DNA of 64,000 nt from Siphonodentalium dalli (taxonomy: Eukaryota > Mollusca > Scaphopoda > Gadilida > Siphonodentaliidae). This document shows, in pieces, positions 12,659 to 25,369 of the stretch. A model generated the notes under the pieces. That model was not told the origin of the DNA, ran no database searches, and worked only from the letters and a program-made list of their open reading frames with translations. Each line of letters begins with the position of its first letter. The stretch's first letter is position 1. A program made the translations under genes and the position numbers. Where the stretch lies: contig CP136067.1 in NCBI GenBank assembly GCA_032622095.1, forward strand, positions 49,577,899 through 49,641,898, in the 5' to 3' direction.

Positions 12659-14165
12659 GTCGAGTTTTTTTCAAAAACTCGACTTATAGTTTAATGAGGG
12701 ACGGTGGGCGGGCGGCGGACGGGCGGGCGGGCGGGCGGCGTGTTTTGCTTATAACTCAACCGTTTATTGACGGATTTTGGTGTGTGAGTACATATCCATG
12801 CACGTAAGCTGCAGACAAAAAAGCGGGTTCGTCCGCACATTTATTACAGAGTTATGGCCCTTTGCCATTTTTCACTGATTTTAGAATCGTTAGCGCAACA
12901 ACTTCAACAAACGTTATCTGATTCGATTGAAATTTGGGATATAGGTGTCTCCCAAGAATATCTCGGACGAGTTCGAAAACCGGCCTGGTCCGATAAAATT
13001 TGATAGAGTTATGGCCCTTAATTAGTCATTTTTCACGAATTTTCAGCTCGTTAGCGCGATAACTTCAACAAACGTTATCCGATTTGATATTGAAATTTGG
13101 TATATAGGTGTCTCCCAAGAATATCTCGGACGAGTTCGAAAACCGGCCTGGTCCGATAAAATTTGATAGAGTTATGGCCCTTAATTGGTCATTTTTCACG
13201 AATGTTCAGCTCGTTAGCGCGATAACTTCAACAAACGTTATCCGATTTGATTGAAATTTTGTATATAGGTGTCTCCCAAGAATATCTCGGACGAGTTCGA
13301 AAACCGGCCTGGTCCGATAAAATTTTATAGAGTTATGGCCCTTAATTAGTCATTTTTCACGAATTTTCAGCTCGTTGGCGCGATAACTTCAACAAACGTT
13401 ATCCGATTTGATTGAAATTTTGTATATAGGTGTCTCCCAAGAATATCTCGGACGAGTTCGAAAACCGGCCTGTTCCAATAAAATTTGATAGAGTTATGGC
13501 CCTTAATTAGTCATTTTTCACGAATGTTCAGCTCGTTAGCGCGATAACTTCAACAAACGTTATCCGATTTGATATTGAAATTTGGTATATAGGTGTCTCC
13601 CAAGAATATCTCGGACGAGTTCGAAAACCGGCCTGGTCCGATAAAATTTGATAGAGTTATGGCCCTTAATTAGTCATTTTTCACGAATTTTCAGCTCGTT
13701 AGCGCGATAATTTAACAAACATCATCCTATTTGATTGAAATTTTGATATATAGGTGTCTCCCAAGAATACCTCGGACGAGTTAGAAAACCGGCCCGGTCC
13801 GATAAAATTTGATAGAGTTATGGTCCTTAAGTAGTCATTTTGTACGATTTTTTAGCTCGTTAGCGCGATAACTTCAACAAACGTCATCCGATTCAACTAA
13901 AATTTGGTATATTAGTGTCTTCCAATAATATCCTGGACGAGTTCGAAAATTTTGATAGAGTTATGGTCCTTAATTAGTCATTTTTCGTGAATGTTTAGCT
14001 CGTTAGCGCGATAACTTCAACAAACGTCCTCCGATTTGTTTAAAATTTGGAATAGACATACTTGCCAAGAATATTTCGGACGAGTTCGAAAACAAGCCTG
14101 GCCCGATAAAATTTGATAGAGTTATGGCCCTTAATTAATCATTTTTCGATTTTACCTATTAATTA
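12659..14165. repeat. Hairpin, GC-rich minisatellite and ~162-bp satellite array
   Basis: It starts with the hairpin GTCGAGTTTTTTTCAAAAAC...TCGAC (12659-12682), then a GGGC/GGCGG minisatellite (about 12700-12740), then about nine tandem units. The landmark GAGTTATGG(C/T)CC occurs at 12849, 13006, 13169, 13330, 13491, 13654, 13815, 13958 and 14119, giving periods of 157-163 with one short unit of 143. Central units are most alike and edge units more diverged, as expected for unequal exchange. Each unit contains GGTGTCTCCCAAGAATATCT and GACGAGTTCGAAAACCGGCC. No coding capacity. Confidence 0.93.
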
Positions 14166-15815
14166 GTCTACGAATAGCCTCTTTCAAGTTTCTAACCAGT
14201 CTCGGTAAATTAGACAATTCATGACAATTACACAGGCACTAACAACATTATAATACCTACTCCGTGATTAGATAACTAATTCTCTTTTAATTTCTATCTG
14301 ATTCGAACAAACGGTGAATTAGGACAAGGAATAAACAAACACAGCGACATCAGGGCCACTAGACTCGGTCACGTGACGGGTAACGAAACACTCATAACAA
14401 ATAGCTAATTCTCGCTTCCGATGCTTATTTCTCGAAAACAACAAATATTATTGTTGTGCCATAATAGCGAAAGAAGAACTATATATTTCTTGTGTCCATT
14501 GAACAAAACCGCTTTTAGAAATATAGTCCCGTATAAAGCTGATGCCTCGCACAAATTTCAATCTCTTACTTCTCACCCATTTTCGCGCTGGTGGCTTTTA
14601 TTGATAACGCCAACACATTTAACCCAATTTCACCAGTAAGAAGCATTTGAGCTTTATTTAGAACATTTGTCCATCCGGTATAATAGACAAAAATTGAGAA
14701 ACATATTCCTGAATGAATTTCAAAATATATCTTGCAAATGTGCGCACCTATCCACTCTCTGTGCCTTCAAATGTAATATTGGTAACGTTCGGACAACCGG
14801 CGAGGCATGATAACGCACACACAGTAATATAATATCGGCTAAATGTTGTAGCTTTATTCACATGGAACAAAGCCGAGAACGCTTACAAGCACTGAACGAT
14901 TCTACTATCGGACAATATTGCAGGGATAGTCCTCCAAATGGAACAGATACATTTTTACGATATATTATCTATTTACAATAGAAACAAAGGAACGAATTCC
15001 CCGTTATATACACAAATAATTTGTGAAACATGTCATTATTAGAGTTGTGGGAAAACAGTTGTATTATAATGCAATCCAAACCTGATTTTGTCCAGAAAAA
15101 ACTTAATTGTTATGGAGCCCAATCGGGACCGATACATGTTTTTCGGGGCACTGATTATTGGTATTTTTTCGGCAAGGGGAGATGGTCAAAGTTGTAATTT
15201 GCAATTTCACCTCGCAGATAAAAATTCACAATTGAAAATACTCCATTTGTACCCCTCAAGTTGTAGTTATATATCCACCTAATCCCCCACGTTTCCCAAT
15301 AGGTGGAAATGTCCACGTCACAATCGAAACTTGAAGAAAATATTATAATCTATATATATCAGACGACATAATTATATTATACTATAAAGAATGGCGGAAA
15401 GTCAAACTATCGGTGCAATCTCAACAACACATAATTATTCGGTCTGAAGTATCTGGCTGCTGCTGCCCCTTATGTCACCACGACCATACGGTACATTTGA
15501 CTACTCACCACAGATCCGAGTTACAATTGTTGCAGAATAGTTTATTCTTCCACCATTAGAAATGGTACATAGAATGGATCAATAAATACACGATACGATG
15601 CATGCATACAAGACAATAGACAAAAGTGTGCATCCGATTAGGGACAAGACGGCCCACCCGTTATTCGCCCCCAGCGCACGCCCACGCTCTTAGAGTCGAA
15701 CTCAGTATCCCTGGTTATACGATGGTAGCTCACAACGATATGCGCCATAGTTCAGTATCAGCTATGTTCAGATGCTAAATTGTGGAAAAGACAGTGTATA
15801 ACGTGCGGGTGCATC

Positions 15816-16127
15816 TCAACCGTTTACTCGGGAGAAATACCAGTTTTGTTCATTTAAAAAATTAACAAATTTACTCAGTTTCTTCAACATTGATATCTTT
15901 TTCGAGGAGAGCAAGATACGGAATTTGGCGCTATTAGGATATTTGTGGTATGCCTTCGGGATATACTGCTCTCTTTCGTGAGACATTTCTGTGCAATGAA
16001 ATATATGATAGTGCAATTCATCTCCCAACAAGTTCTTATTACAAAGTTTACATGCTCTTTTGTTACGTGGCGTCCCATTCCAACGGACTGTTTCGATCGG
16101 TAATTACTAGTTCTAAACCTGACTATG
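15816..16127 (-). pseudogene. Non-LTR RT C-terminal fragment, duplicate
   Basis: Identical at the protein level to the fragment at 4714-5025. It is present because the 11.1-kb unit is duplicated, not as an independent insertion. Confidence 0.8.
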
Positions 16128-17454
16128 GTGCACGTCCGTTCACATATACATCACACACCATTTTATTCAATAACAAAATTACCATAGGTCCAGGTCGTTT
16201 GTTGAACTTGGTATCTGAACATTTCCTACAATGATAAATTAAATTCCTGTAATTTCCTCTAGAATATAGTCTAAAATGCATCCAATGAACATAAAGTCAA
16301 ACCTGTCACGAAATTGTCCTGTCATAGTTCTTCCAAGTTATAGCTGGCAAAACACTTCCGCTAGATAACATAGCTTTTTTACTGTGGATTGAGGTTATCA
16401 ATTGGTACCGATGCATAAAGAATACAGGGATGCGGTACTCGAATGACGTTAAGTGGCAACAAGCAAGACGGTACACCATTGATGACGTGGATATTTATAT
16501 TTCGAAACACTGTAACCAGGTCTGGCACATCCTGAACTGATTACTTATAGTTATATTTATCGATAAGAGTTTAATGTGGATATCGCCGTTTCGTGAATTG
16601 GTAGAAGGTGCATAACGAACATAACGTATTTTACAAAAACGAACCAAACACAGCGTCGCAGAAGATTGTACCATGCATGCTTGTTTCTCCGTGCATGTGA
16701 ATGATTAATCATGGTGCCATACATGTATGTCACGGTAAGGAAGTCAATTAGTACTGGCATTGGTATGGATATTGCAATTGTATTGGGTATAAAATAATAA
16801 ATATTAATTGAGGACCAATGTCCGAAAACGCTTCTATCAATTAATATTGATTTTATTTCGAATAATTTATTATAAAATGAGATGATTTGATGGGACACTT
16901 TATTGTTCTATTTTAGAACGGACCATTCAGGCCATACCATATAGCGATAGAGATCTTTATGGTGTTCCCATAGCTATGCTGCGAACGTCAAATGACACAT
17001 ATATTAATGTTTGTATTGTTTTATTACATAGTTATAAGCGACAATGAGTCTAATTAACGTTTATTTGTGACAAAATTGCACAATAACATTTCTGGTTCTG
17101 TTAACAGTAACACTATTGTTCGTTAGATAAACGACCACACGTTTTTAGACCAGAATATATTCGATTATAATCCATATTAATCGATAGAAGCATTTCTTGA
17201 CATGGGTCTTTGATTCATATCTAATATTTTATACCCCGGTGACTATATAACACATGTTTACACGGAGATAGACCATCTTTAATGTTACTTAGAATGGCTT
17301 AGTTGTGCGATTATTGAGTAAAAAAGCTTGCGCAAAAGGCCGCACAGAATTATATATGGATAACGTTCATTTGCTTGCCGCATTGTTGAGATTGCAACAT
17401 GCATGGCTGTGTATAAGTGAGATCACCGAGTCGCGGCTATATTCAATTCATGAA

Positions 17455-17604
17455 GCCCCCTCCCCATTCCGCGGTTTAAGTGCTACAGGTCAAAGTTCTG
17501 GTGGTGCATTCGATGTATATGGAATCGTGAATATTCAAAAGTTCCATATATGGAATGCACCTCCAGAACTTTGACCTGTGGCACTTAAACCGCGGAACGG
17601 GGGC
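17455..17604. repeat. Foldback palindrome, duplicate copy
   Basis: Second-copy counterpart of the 6353-6502 hairpin, with both arms preserved. Confidence 0.85.
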
Positions 17605-17936
17605 TGGATGAATCCAACATGGCCGCGATTTTTAACGATACCACTTGAATATAACTATAATAGTTGAACTTAGGATTCGCCAAACATGATAATACTTTGT
17701 CTTATTAATTAGATATGACATTTTTGTCCAGAACGGCCTGTTATCGAACTTTGTGTGAATATCGCTTCAATTTGCAATTAAACCGAATAATATCATTTTA
17801 TCACACATCCGAGTAATATAGTTTTCACGACGCGATAATTTATCTACTTCACTACTAAATAACGTGTATATCGATATGGTGACGTCACTCATATGAAAGA
17901 GTTGCCAGTTACTAAGAGGCAATCTAATTAATAATT

Positions 17937-18073
17937 AGGATATTACTTGGTTGGCTTGATAGTATATAGGCCTGATATCAACCATCGATAACCTCGGCCT
18001 TTGGTCTCAGGCTGATATGAGATTACCTCGGGCTGATATGGGGCCTAATATCAAACCAACCAAGTAATATCCT
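17937..18073. mobile_element. 137-bp MITE-like element, duplicate copy
   Basis: Counterpart of 6835-6971 inside the second 11.1-kb copy, with the same perfect terminal inverted repeats. Confidence 0.8.
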
Positions 18074-19178
18074 CTAAATAGTCCCTGGTGGACAAGCATC
18101 GCATTTTGCACGGAGAAGTGTATTATGTGTACATCAATAATGTACTGATATTTCAGTCTTCCGACATTTGATTATCACTTGGATAGTATCGGTATTAGAA
18201 TTGGAATGAAGCTTTCGTTAGATGTACATGCATGTGTACTTCAAAATGTATAAAAAATAGTCCCCATGCAATACATTAAATTGGTATGACTATACGCACA
18301 CATTTGGGTTCTTTCAGAAGCATATATATAGTTATGCATGTTGTTAATAATAAACACATCCCTGGGCATATATCTAGAAATTATAATAAAGAATGATTGT
18401 GTAACTTAATAAGATACTTTAATCAGTTAAGTAAAGAACTGTCGATCGTTTGATAACATGCGTGAGTATGAAACTGACAACGTTTCGATCCATTTATTCG
18501 CTTCCCCGCACTTTCCTGAGTAGATTGTTCGTAGGACACCATATGTACACTTCTTTTGAGAATTTGGTAGTGATGACTCTGTCATTGCGACATATATAAC
18601 CTGTGGAAGATATAAAAATCATTCTCAAGTAAGAAAATAGTCAACTCATTATATCCGCTGGCTAAAATGGATCGAAACTGATGTGAAAATGTGAGTATCC
18701 GTGTGTGACGTGAGCGTTACCCGCAGTTTGGGCGTTACCTTTTTTTATTTAACTAGGCTTGTTGTTAACAATTTGCCAACAAGTGCATATTAAAAATATT
18801 CCAGAGACATTTTGTTTCTCGTGCACTATTTAAATGAATAGTTTAGCTCCGTTTAGCGGCTGTATTGGCAATTAAAGTTATTTTTTTTTAGCGCAATCGC
18901 AATTTTCTATACGTCGACAATAGGCAAGTTAAACTAGTTGGGAAGGCATCACGAATAACTCGAAACATCTAATGGAAATTATTCTAATCCTTCCATTTAA
19001 TTTTTTTACTCAGCCTTCTCTCCGGTGGGTCTACTAGTGGTCAATTGAACAACAAAGTTATACAGAACTCAGTACTTACTTTGAGGTGATAAATCCGTCG
19101 GCCATTTGTACACTAAAAATAGTAACCACGTGACCAAGTTTGGTGGCCCTGGACATTGCATGAGAATAAAAGCACATC

Positions 19179-19987
19179 GGTGATACTGGGTGCAATTTAT
19201 CTGATCTTCGATTTTGAAGAACCCCCGATTCCTACCGAAAGATATTCGGCATTACTCGGTTTGACGTCTGGGTGTATTCTGCACATACTCCGAACAGATC
19301 CCCAATTTGTAACATACCCGAGCTACGGGACATAACTCTAATCCATACATGCCAAGTTTCATCAAGACATTTCGCCGTATTGAAGGAACAAACACCACAG
19401 TCAAGTCGAAACGTGAAATGTGTACCTATTTAAGCACTGTATAAATAGGTAGTGATTGGTAGTGCAGTGAACACGAGTATAGCATGTTGGAATTGATGTT
19501 TTCAATAGTAGACTATACTTCTACTATGTCGGCACTTAATGATTAAAACAATTTATTTATTTACTTTGTGCGCTTATTTTTTTATTATTTTTTTTTAAAG
19601 GCTTTTTCGTAACGTCTGGTGGCGTTCTACACCACCGTAACTGACTGTTCTGTGTCTGTTCAAAGTCAAACTATAGACGTATATAAATATCGTCTGCATG
19701 ATTGTTAAAAAACAATTTTCATTCATGATTGATTGACATTCAATAATTAATTAATTGTTAATTCGTCTTTATTATATATACGGTATTTTTATAATCGCAG
19801 AGTACACAAATAAATGTAAATTATAACATCAAATAAAACACACAACGGCAGTCAACATCAACAAAAACAACAGCGAAGTATACTCAGATCTCCGATGTTG
19901 AAGATCCCCCGGAGATACCCGAATCGGCTCGGCAATATTCGGGGGATCTTCAAAATCGAAGATCCGCGTCCTTGCATACTGGGTCAC
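19179..19987. mobile_element. Candidate TIR element, duplicate copy
   Basis: Counterpart of 8077-8885 with the same terminal inverted repeats. Confidence 0.6.
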
Positions 19988-20439
19988 CAAGCGAGCAAGT
20001 GGACCGAATCATGTTTTTCACGTTCATGTCAGAATGACGCGACGTTTTATTGCAGCAGCCCGGTGTGCACTGAGGGGGCGATCAAAGAAGTACCTCTTTT
20101 TAATGTGATGTTATGCCAGTAATCGATGCGTATTTTCAGAAATGTAGAACATTGTATGCATTTGCGGGGGCTCCATCCCATTCACAGCCAACTCATTCGG
20201 CATTAAATGACAACTATAGCTACCGTAGGGCGTAGGCTTTGTGTCCGTATATAGCATATAACTTGACATGGGCTTGAACTGGTCATGCTCGCCCAGCGTC
20301 GATCTCTACTCTTGGCGCACCGGACCAGCTCAGCAAAATGCCCTGCCATATAAATACGCGCTTAATAATAACCACATATATGACGTCATCGTCATCCATC
20401 ATTCATCGGACCTCCAGAGAGCTTGGATCGCCACCTCTT

Positions 20440-21075
20440 ATGATGAACTCGCCACCGCTAATCCCAATTAGTATCACTAGTATGCATGTCACGCATTGTC
20501 TGAGCTGGTCACTCCACGCTTACAAAGGCGGATACCAGTTGATTCTAGCAAAGCCCTTTTCAGGGCTCTCTATCGGGAGGGGACTGGAAAATACCAGATC
20601 AGCGCGGAAGCCTCGCTGAAGGAAAAAGAAAACACCATCAAGGAAAAAAAGAGATGCCGAGAGACTAGCAGCATGGAAAGTGAAAAAGTCGACGGAAACT
20701 CCACCAGTCAACTCCACCCACGCAGTCGATATCCAGGCCCAGTCTGTCCAGGAGATGGAATCACCACAACCATCACCACCACGGCCAGACGAGGATACTG
20801 AAGACGAAAACGAGGACCCCTCTGACTTCGTCCCGAAGACTCCGGAGTGTACCGAGCCGGAGCCTTCACCCTCAACCCAAGCAGAAACCGCCGGAACCAT
20901 GAGAGGAACCGTCAAGAAACCGATAAAAATAATGACCTTCAATTCAATTGCTGAAATTTTCGACACCCTTCCACCGCCGACCTCACATCTTCCTTCGCCA
21001 CCATCATCTTCCACTTCACCACCACCGAAGAAAAGAAAGGAAGAAAAGAAAAAGAATAAACCAAGCAACAGCTAG
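20440..21075 (+). pseudogene. Basic, Pro/Ser-rich ORF1-like fragment, duplicate
   Basis: Second-copy counterpart of 9338-9973 with the same in-frame TGA (20617-20619), basic block and Lys-rich end. The inactivating stop therefore predates the duplication. Confidence 0.45.
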
Positions 21076-21464
21076 AGTCCAACTTCACCTGACCCACCTG
21101 AGCCACGGCCTAGACAATCGTTGGTACTTACAAGACCAAATAAAAAATCAAGTCAGGGCCTAAGGGCGATCTTCGGATGAGCCCATCATCATCCTCGTGC
21201 CGCCCTTCGGGCGAACACGCAAATCCTTACACAACAACCACATATATGATATATATAAATCAAGTTAATTAAATGACTAAAACTGAATACATCCTAGAAA
21301 GATCTAAAATGAACACGGAAATTAATTAAATGTATTATGATTATATTATGCGTGATGGTGCACACGTGACTGTAGGCCTATATATTATTTGTATATAATT
21401 ATTTGTAATTTGTCTAGAATGTCTTATATATAGATGTTAGACAATAAATATGATGATGATGATG

Positions 21465-22448
21465 ATCGATATATGCAACTCATATGCTCTGAATTGGCGA
21501 TTTATGTTCTCGAACACCAAAAGTATTGTTGTTGTATTCAACGAGTCGGTGCATCAACACGAGCGCAGCAACAGAACTTGGACAATCGGAGACCAAACGC
21601 TCCCTGAGACGACAGACTGTGTGCATTTAGGGATAAAACAGTACAAGTTCAAGAATAGTAATATCAGGGCCTCTGATATTTCTGATAAGCTTAGAAAAAC
21701 ATTATTCGCAATTGCTGGAAGAAATATCACGAAACAATGCACTCCGCCCACGATGACCTCTCTCTTAAAAACTATTGTTCTGCCAAAATGTCTCTATGGG
21801 TGTGAAAGTCTGACCTCTACTGATTCCAATGTTTACTGTGTGGAGAAAGCTTATCGCTCGTGTGTTAAACATATAACTCGGACTCCTACTGTTATTTCAA
21901 TGAGCCTGTTAGGTCTTATGCCACTCGAAAACGAAATTCACATAAATAAACTTTCATTCCTCGCTGATCTAATTTACCTTCCCGACGGGAATTTTCTTAT
22001 ATATATTCTTCTTACACAGCCTCTTCGGACGTGCGACAACAGGGTTTGTTTCAGACATTACACAGTTACTTCGGCAATACAATCTGCACGCGTATCTGGA
22101 TACTTTCGTGGCGACGGGCGAATTTCCTTCTAAATCAGCATGGAAGCACCTCTGCAAATCAACAGTACAGTCCCAATATGTTATACAATGGAAAACTACA
22201 GTGGACCGAGATATCTCACTTAATTTGTTCGCATTGTCATTTTGGAGTATTTGGACATTGCTGAAAAGGCACCCTAGCGCGTCTCAAGCTCTGAAAAACT
22301 CGCTTTACTGCTCAACAGAACTAGGGCCTATACATTTTATAATGATCGCACGTGTCGCGCTTGTTGTAACGTGATTCAGAATGACATACTACACGCCCTT
22401 CGTTATTGTACAGCAGCCAATTCACTTGCGCTTCGGAATTCGTTCTGA
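21465..22448 (+). pseudogene. Non-LTR RT 3' fragment, duplicate
   Basis: Counterpart of 10363-11346 with identical frames and frameshifts, so the decay happened before duplication. Confidence 0.85.
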
Positions 22449-22941
22449 GAATATATTATTGATCAGGTTGGTCTCTCGACCTTTCTGTACATGGATTCTG
22501 GAGATGATATGTCTCTGTTAGCCCTGCTTCTGGGCGGTGAGCCAATTAACTCACCCGCCGAACTTGACAATAATATAGAAACTATAATTCTCGACATGGC
22601 TCACTTCATTTATGTTATGTGTCATCTGATTCAGTAACAATTACTTTATGTAAATAAATATGTGTTTGCGCATAAAACAAAATCGCATTCGCATGGACGG
22701 GTCTCTTCAAGATATGACGCCTTCGATCAGCCACGCAACGGTTCTGTTTTCTTAAACATATCCATTTGCTGCATAATATATATTTCCATGTATGTATATT
22801 TTCTTCTCCTACAAGGAGGTATACAATAAAATATAACTACTCGTTCACGCCTCATTGATATCTTCCCTTTTCTGCGTGCAGAAATTATTTTCCGCCTAAT
22901 TTACTACGTTCAAACGTCGGAAATTATATTTGCAGTGGTAA

Positions 22942-23269
22942 CTTTATTCATCAAACGAATTCCAGAAACAAGACAGTACATTTTGAAAGGGAAAGTATAA
23001 CAATAATGCAGGGTCTATGTCACTCTATTTTCGCAGAATTTTAAACAAATTCCCATTATTTAACTATACTTTCAAGTTCACTTCTTGGTACAGAGAAAAT
23101 TAATAATTCAAGTTTTTCTGTAATACTCTATCGGATATCTATGCATATTTATTTGTTCAAGCCAACATTTTTGAACTTTACTCTCGATTATTGTCAATCA
23201 GCAAGCCGGTCAAAATTTACTGCCAGCCGCAGACACGTCTTGGTTTTGGAATTCGTTTGATGAATAAAG
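22942..23269. mobile_element. MITE-like element, duplicate copy
   Basis: Counterpart of 11840-12167 with the same inverted ends. Confidence 0.6.
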
Positions 23270-23348
23270 ATGGAAAATTGGCCACAAACACATCTGATGA
23301 ATTAAAAAAGGTATGAGTGGCGGAACATATATGGGCATTTATAGATTA

Positions 23349-23760
23349 TTTTTTTTTTTTTAAATAATTTTTATTGAAAGAGTCAGATGATTTTACGTGC
23401 AAATTGAATGGTTGTACATGTTGGATACAACATAACTATAATATTCATCTGATACATACATTCAGGTATACACTCATTCACGCACTCACGCTTGCACTCT
23501 TACTTACATCAACCGGCATTCAGTGGCTCTAAACAGGCTATCGGGAAATCTTTGATATTGTAATTTAAATCATGATATACAACCGAGAATGATTTGAATT
23601 TTTTTATTTTTCATTTTTTGTTTCGGTTTAGCACGACACTCAACTGAAGGGTGACTATAATTACTATAATTGAAGAGAGTAAGAGGTAGAACGGAATCAT
23701 AATTATTAAAGGAAAAAGCGCGAGTCTGATGAGTATATATCAAGAAATGTATGCTTTTTA
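23349..23760 (-). mobile_element. Candidate poly(A)-tailed retroinsertion, duplicate
   Basis: Counterpart of 12247-12658 in the second 11.1-kb copy, with the same A run and upstream AATAAA. Confidence 0.45.
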
Positions 23761-25267
23761 GTCGAGTTTTTTTCAAAAACTCGACTTATAGTTTAATGAG
23801 GGACGGTGGGCGGGCGGCGGACGGGCGGGCGGGCGGGCGGCGTGTTTTGCTTATAACTCAACCGTTTATTGACGGATTTTGGTGTGTGAGTACATATCCA
23901 TGCACGTAAGCTGCAGACAAAAAAGCGGGTTCGTCCGCACATTTATTACAGAGTTATGGCCCTTTGCCATTTTTCACTGATTTTAGAATCGTTAGCGCAA
24001 CAACTTCAACAAACGTTATCTGATTCGATTGAAATTTGGGATATAGGTGTCTCCCAAGAATATCTCGGACGAGTTCGAAAACCGGCCTGGTCCGATAAAA
24101 TTTGATAGAGTTATGGCCCTTAATTAGTCATTTTTCACGAATTTTCAGCTCGTTAGCGCGATAACTTCAACAAACGTTATCCGATTTGATATTGAAATTT
24201 GGTATATAGGTGTCTCCCAAGAATATCTCGGACGAGTTCGAAAACCGGCCTGGTCCGATAAAATTTGATAGAGTTATGGCCCTTAATTGGTCATTTTTCA
24301 CGAATGTTCAGCTCGTTAGCGCGATAACTTCAACAAACGTTATCCGATTTGATTGAAATTTTGTATATAGGTGTCTCCCAAGAATATCTCGGACGAGTTC
24401 GAAAACCGGCCTGGTCCGATAAAATTTTATAGAGTTATGGCCCTTAATTAGTCATTTTTCACGAATTTTCAGCTCGTTGGCGCGATAACTTCAACAAACG
24501 TTATCCGATTTGATTGAAATTTTGTATATAGGTGTCTCCCAAGAATATCTCGGACGAGTTCGAAAACCGGCCTGTTCCAATAAAATTTGATAGAGTTATG
24601 GCCCTTAATTAGTCATTTTTCACGAATGTTCAGCTCGTTAGCGCGATAACTTCAACAAACGTTATCCGATTTGATATTGAAATTTGGTATATAGGTGTCT
24701 CCCAAGAATATCTCGGACGAGTTCGAAAACCGGCCTGGTCCGATAAAATTTGATAGAGTTATGGCCCTTAATTAGTCATTTTTCACGAATTTTCAGCTCG
24801 TTAGCGCGATAATTTAACAAACATCATCCTATTTGATTGAAATTTTGATATATAGGTGTCTCCCAAGAATACCTCGGACGAGTTAGAAAACCGGCCCGGT
24901 CCGATAAAATTTGATAGAGTTATGGTCCTTAAGTAGTCATTTTGTACGATTTTTTAGCTCGTTAGCGCGATAACTTCAACAAACGTCATCCGATTCAACT
25001 AAAATTTGGTATATTAGTGTCTTCCAATAATATCCTGGACGAGTTCGAAAATTTTGATAGAGTTATGGTCCTTAATTAGTCATTTTTCGTGAATGTTTAG
25101 CTCGTTAGCGCGATAACTTCAACAAACGTCCTCCGATTTGTTTAAAATTTGGAATAGACATACTTGCCAAGAATATTTCGGACGAGTTCGAAAACAAGCC
25201 TGGCCCGATAAAATTTGATAGAGTTATGGCCCTTAATTAATCATTTTTCGATTTTACCTATTAATTA
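23761..25267. repeat. Hairpin, minisatellite and ~162-bp satellite, duplicate
   Basis: Counterpart of 12659-14165 with the same unit lengths, including the short 143-bp unit. The array was therefore copied as part of the 11.1-kb unit. Confidence 0.93.
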
Positions 25268-25369
25268 GTCTACCGATACTGATGCACACAAATTGGCGGT
25301 AGCCACCGGCGGTAGCCACCGGCGGTAAGCCACCGAAAACGAGACACAGCATCTCTGATGCCACCTCTT

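Larger units (their letters stand above)
3068..14169. repeat. 11.1-kb tandem duplication, copy 1
   Basis: Every ORF between 3319 and 12674 recurs 11,102 bases downstream. The flanking text matches from the base after CC at 3067 to the satellite end at 14169. Copy 1 runs straight into copy 2 with no spacer. One substitution was noticed (A at 6278, G at 17380). The unit holds decayed RT fragments, hairpin elements and a satellite, but no intact gene. The two outer breakpoints share only the dinucleotide AC (3068-3069 and 25272-25273), which fits microhomology or a replication or assembly event better than recombination between long repeats. Confidence 0.97.
14170..25273. repeat. 11.1-kb tandem duplication, copy 2
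   Basis: Second copy of the unit in the same orientation. It ends in the satellite at about 25267, after which sequence becomes unique (CGATACTGATG). Near-identity means either a very recent duplication, two haplotypes joined end to end by an assembler, or gene conversion. Features of copy 1 recur here at +11,102. Confidence 0.97.
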
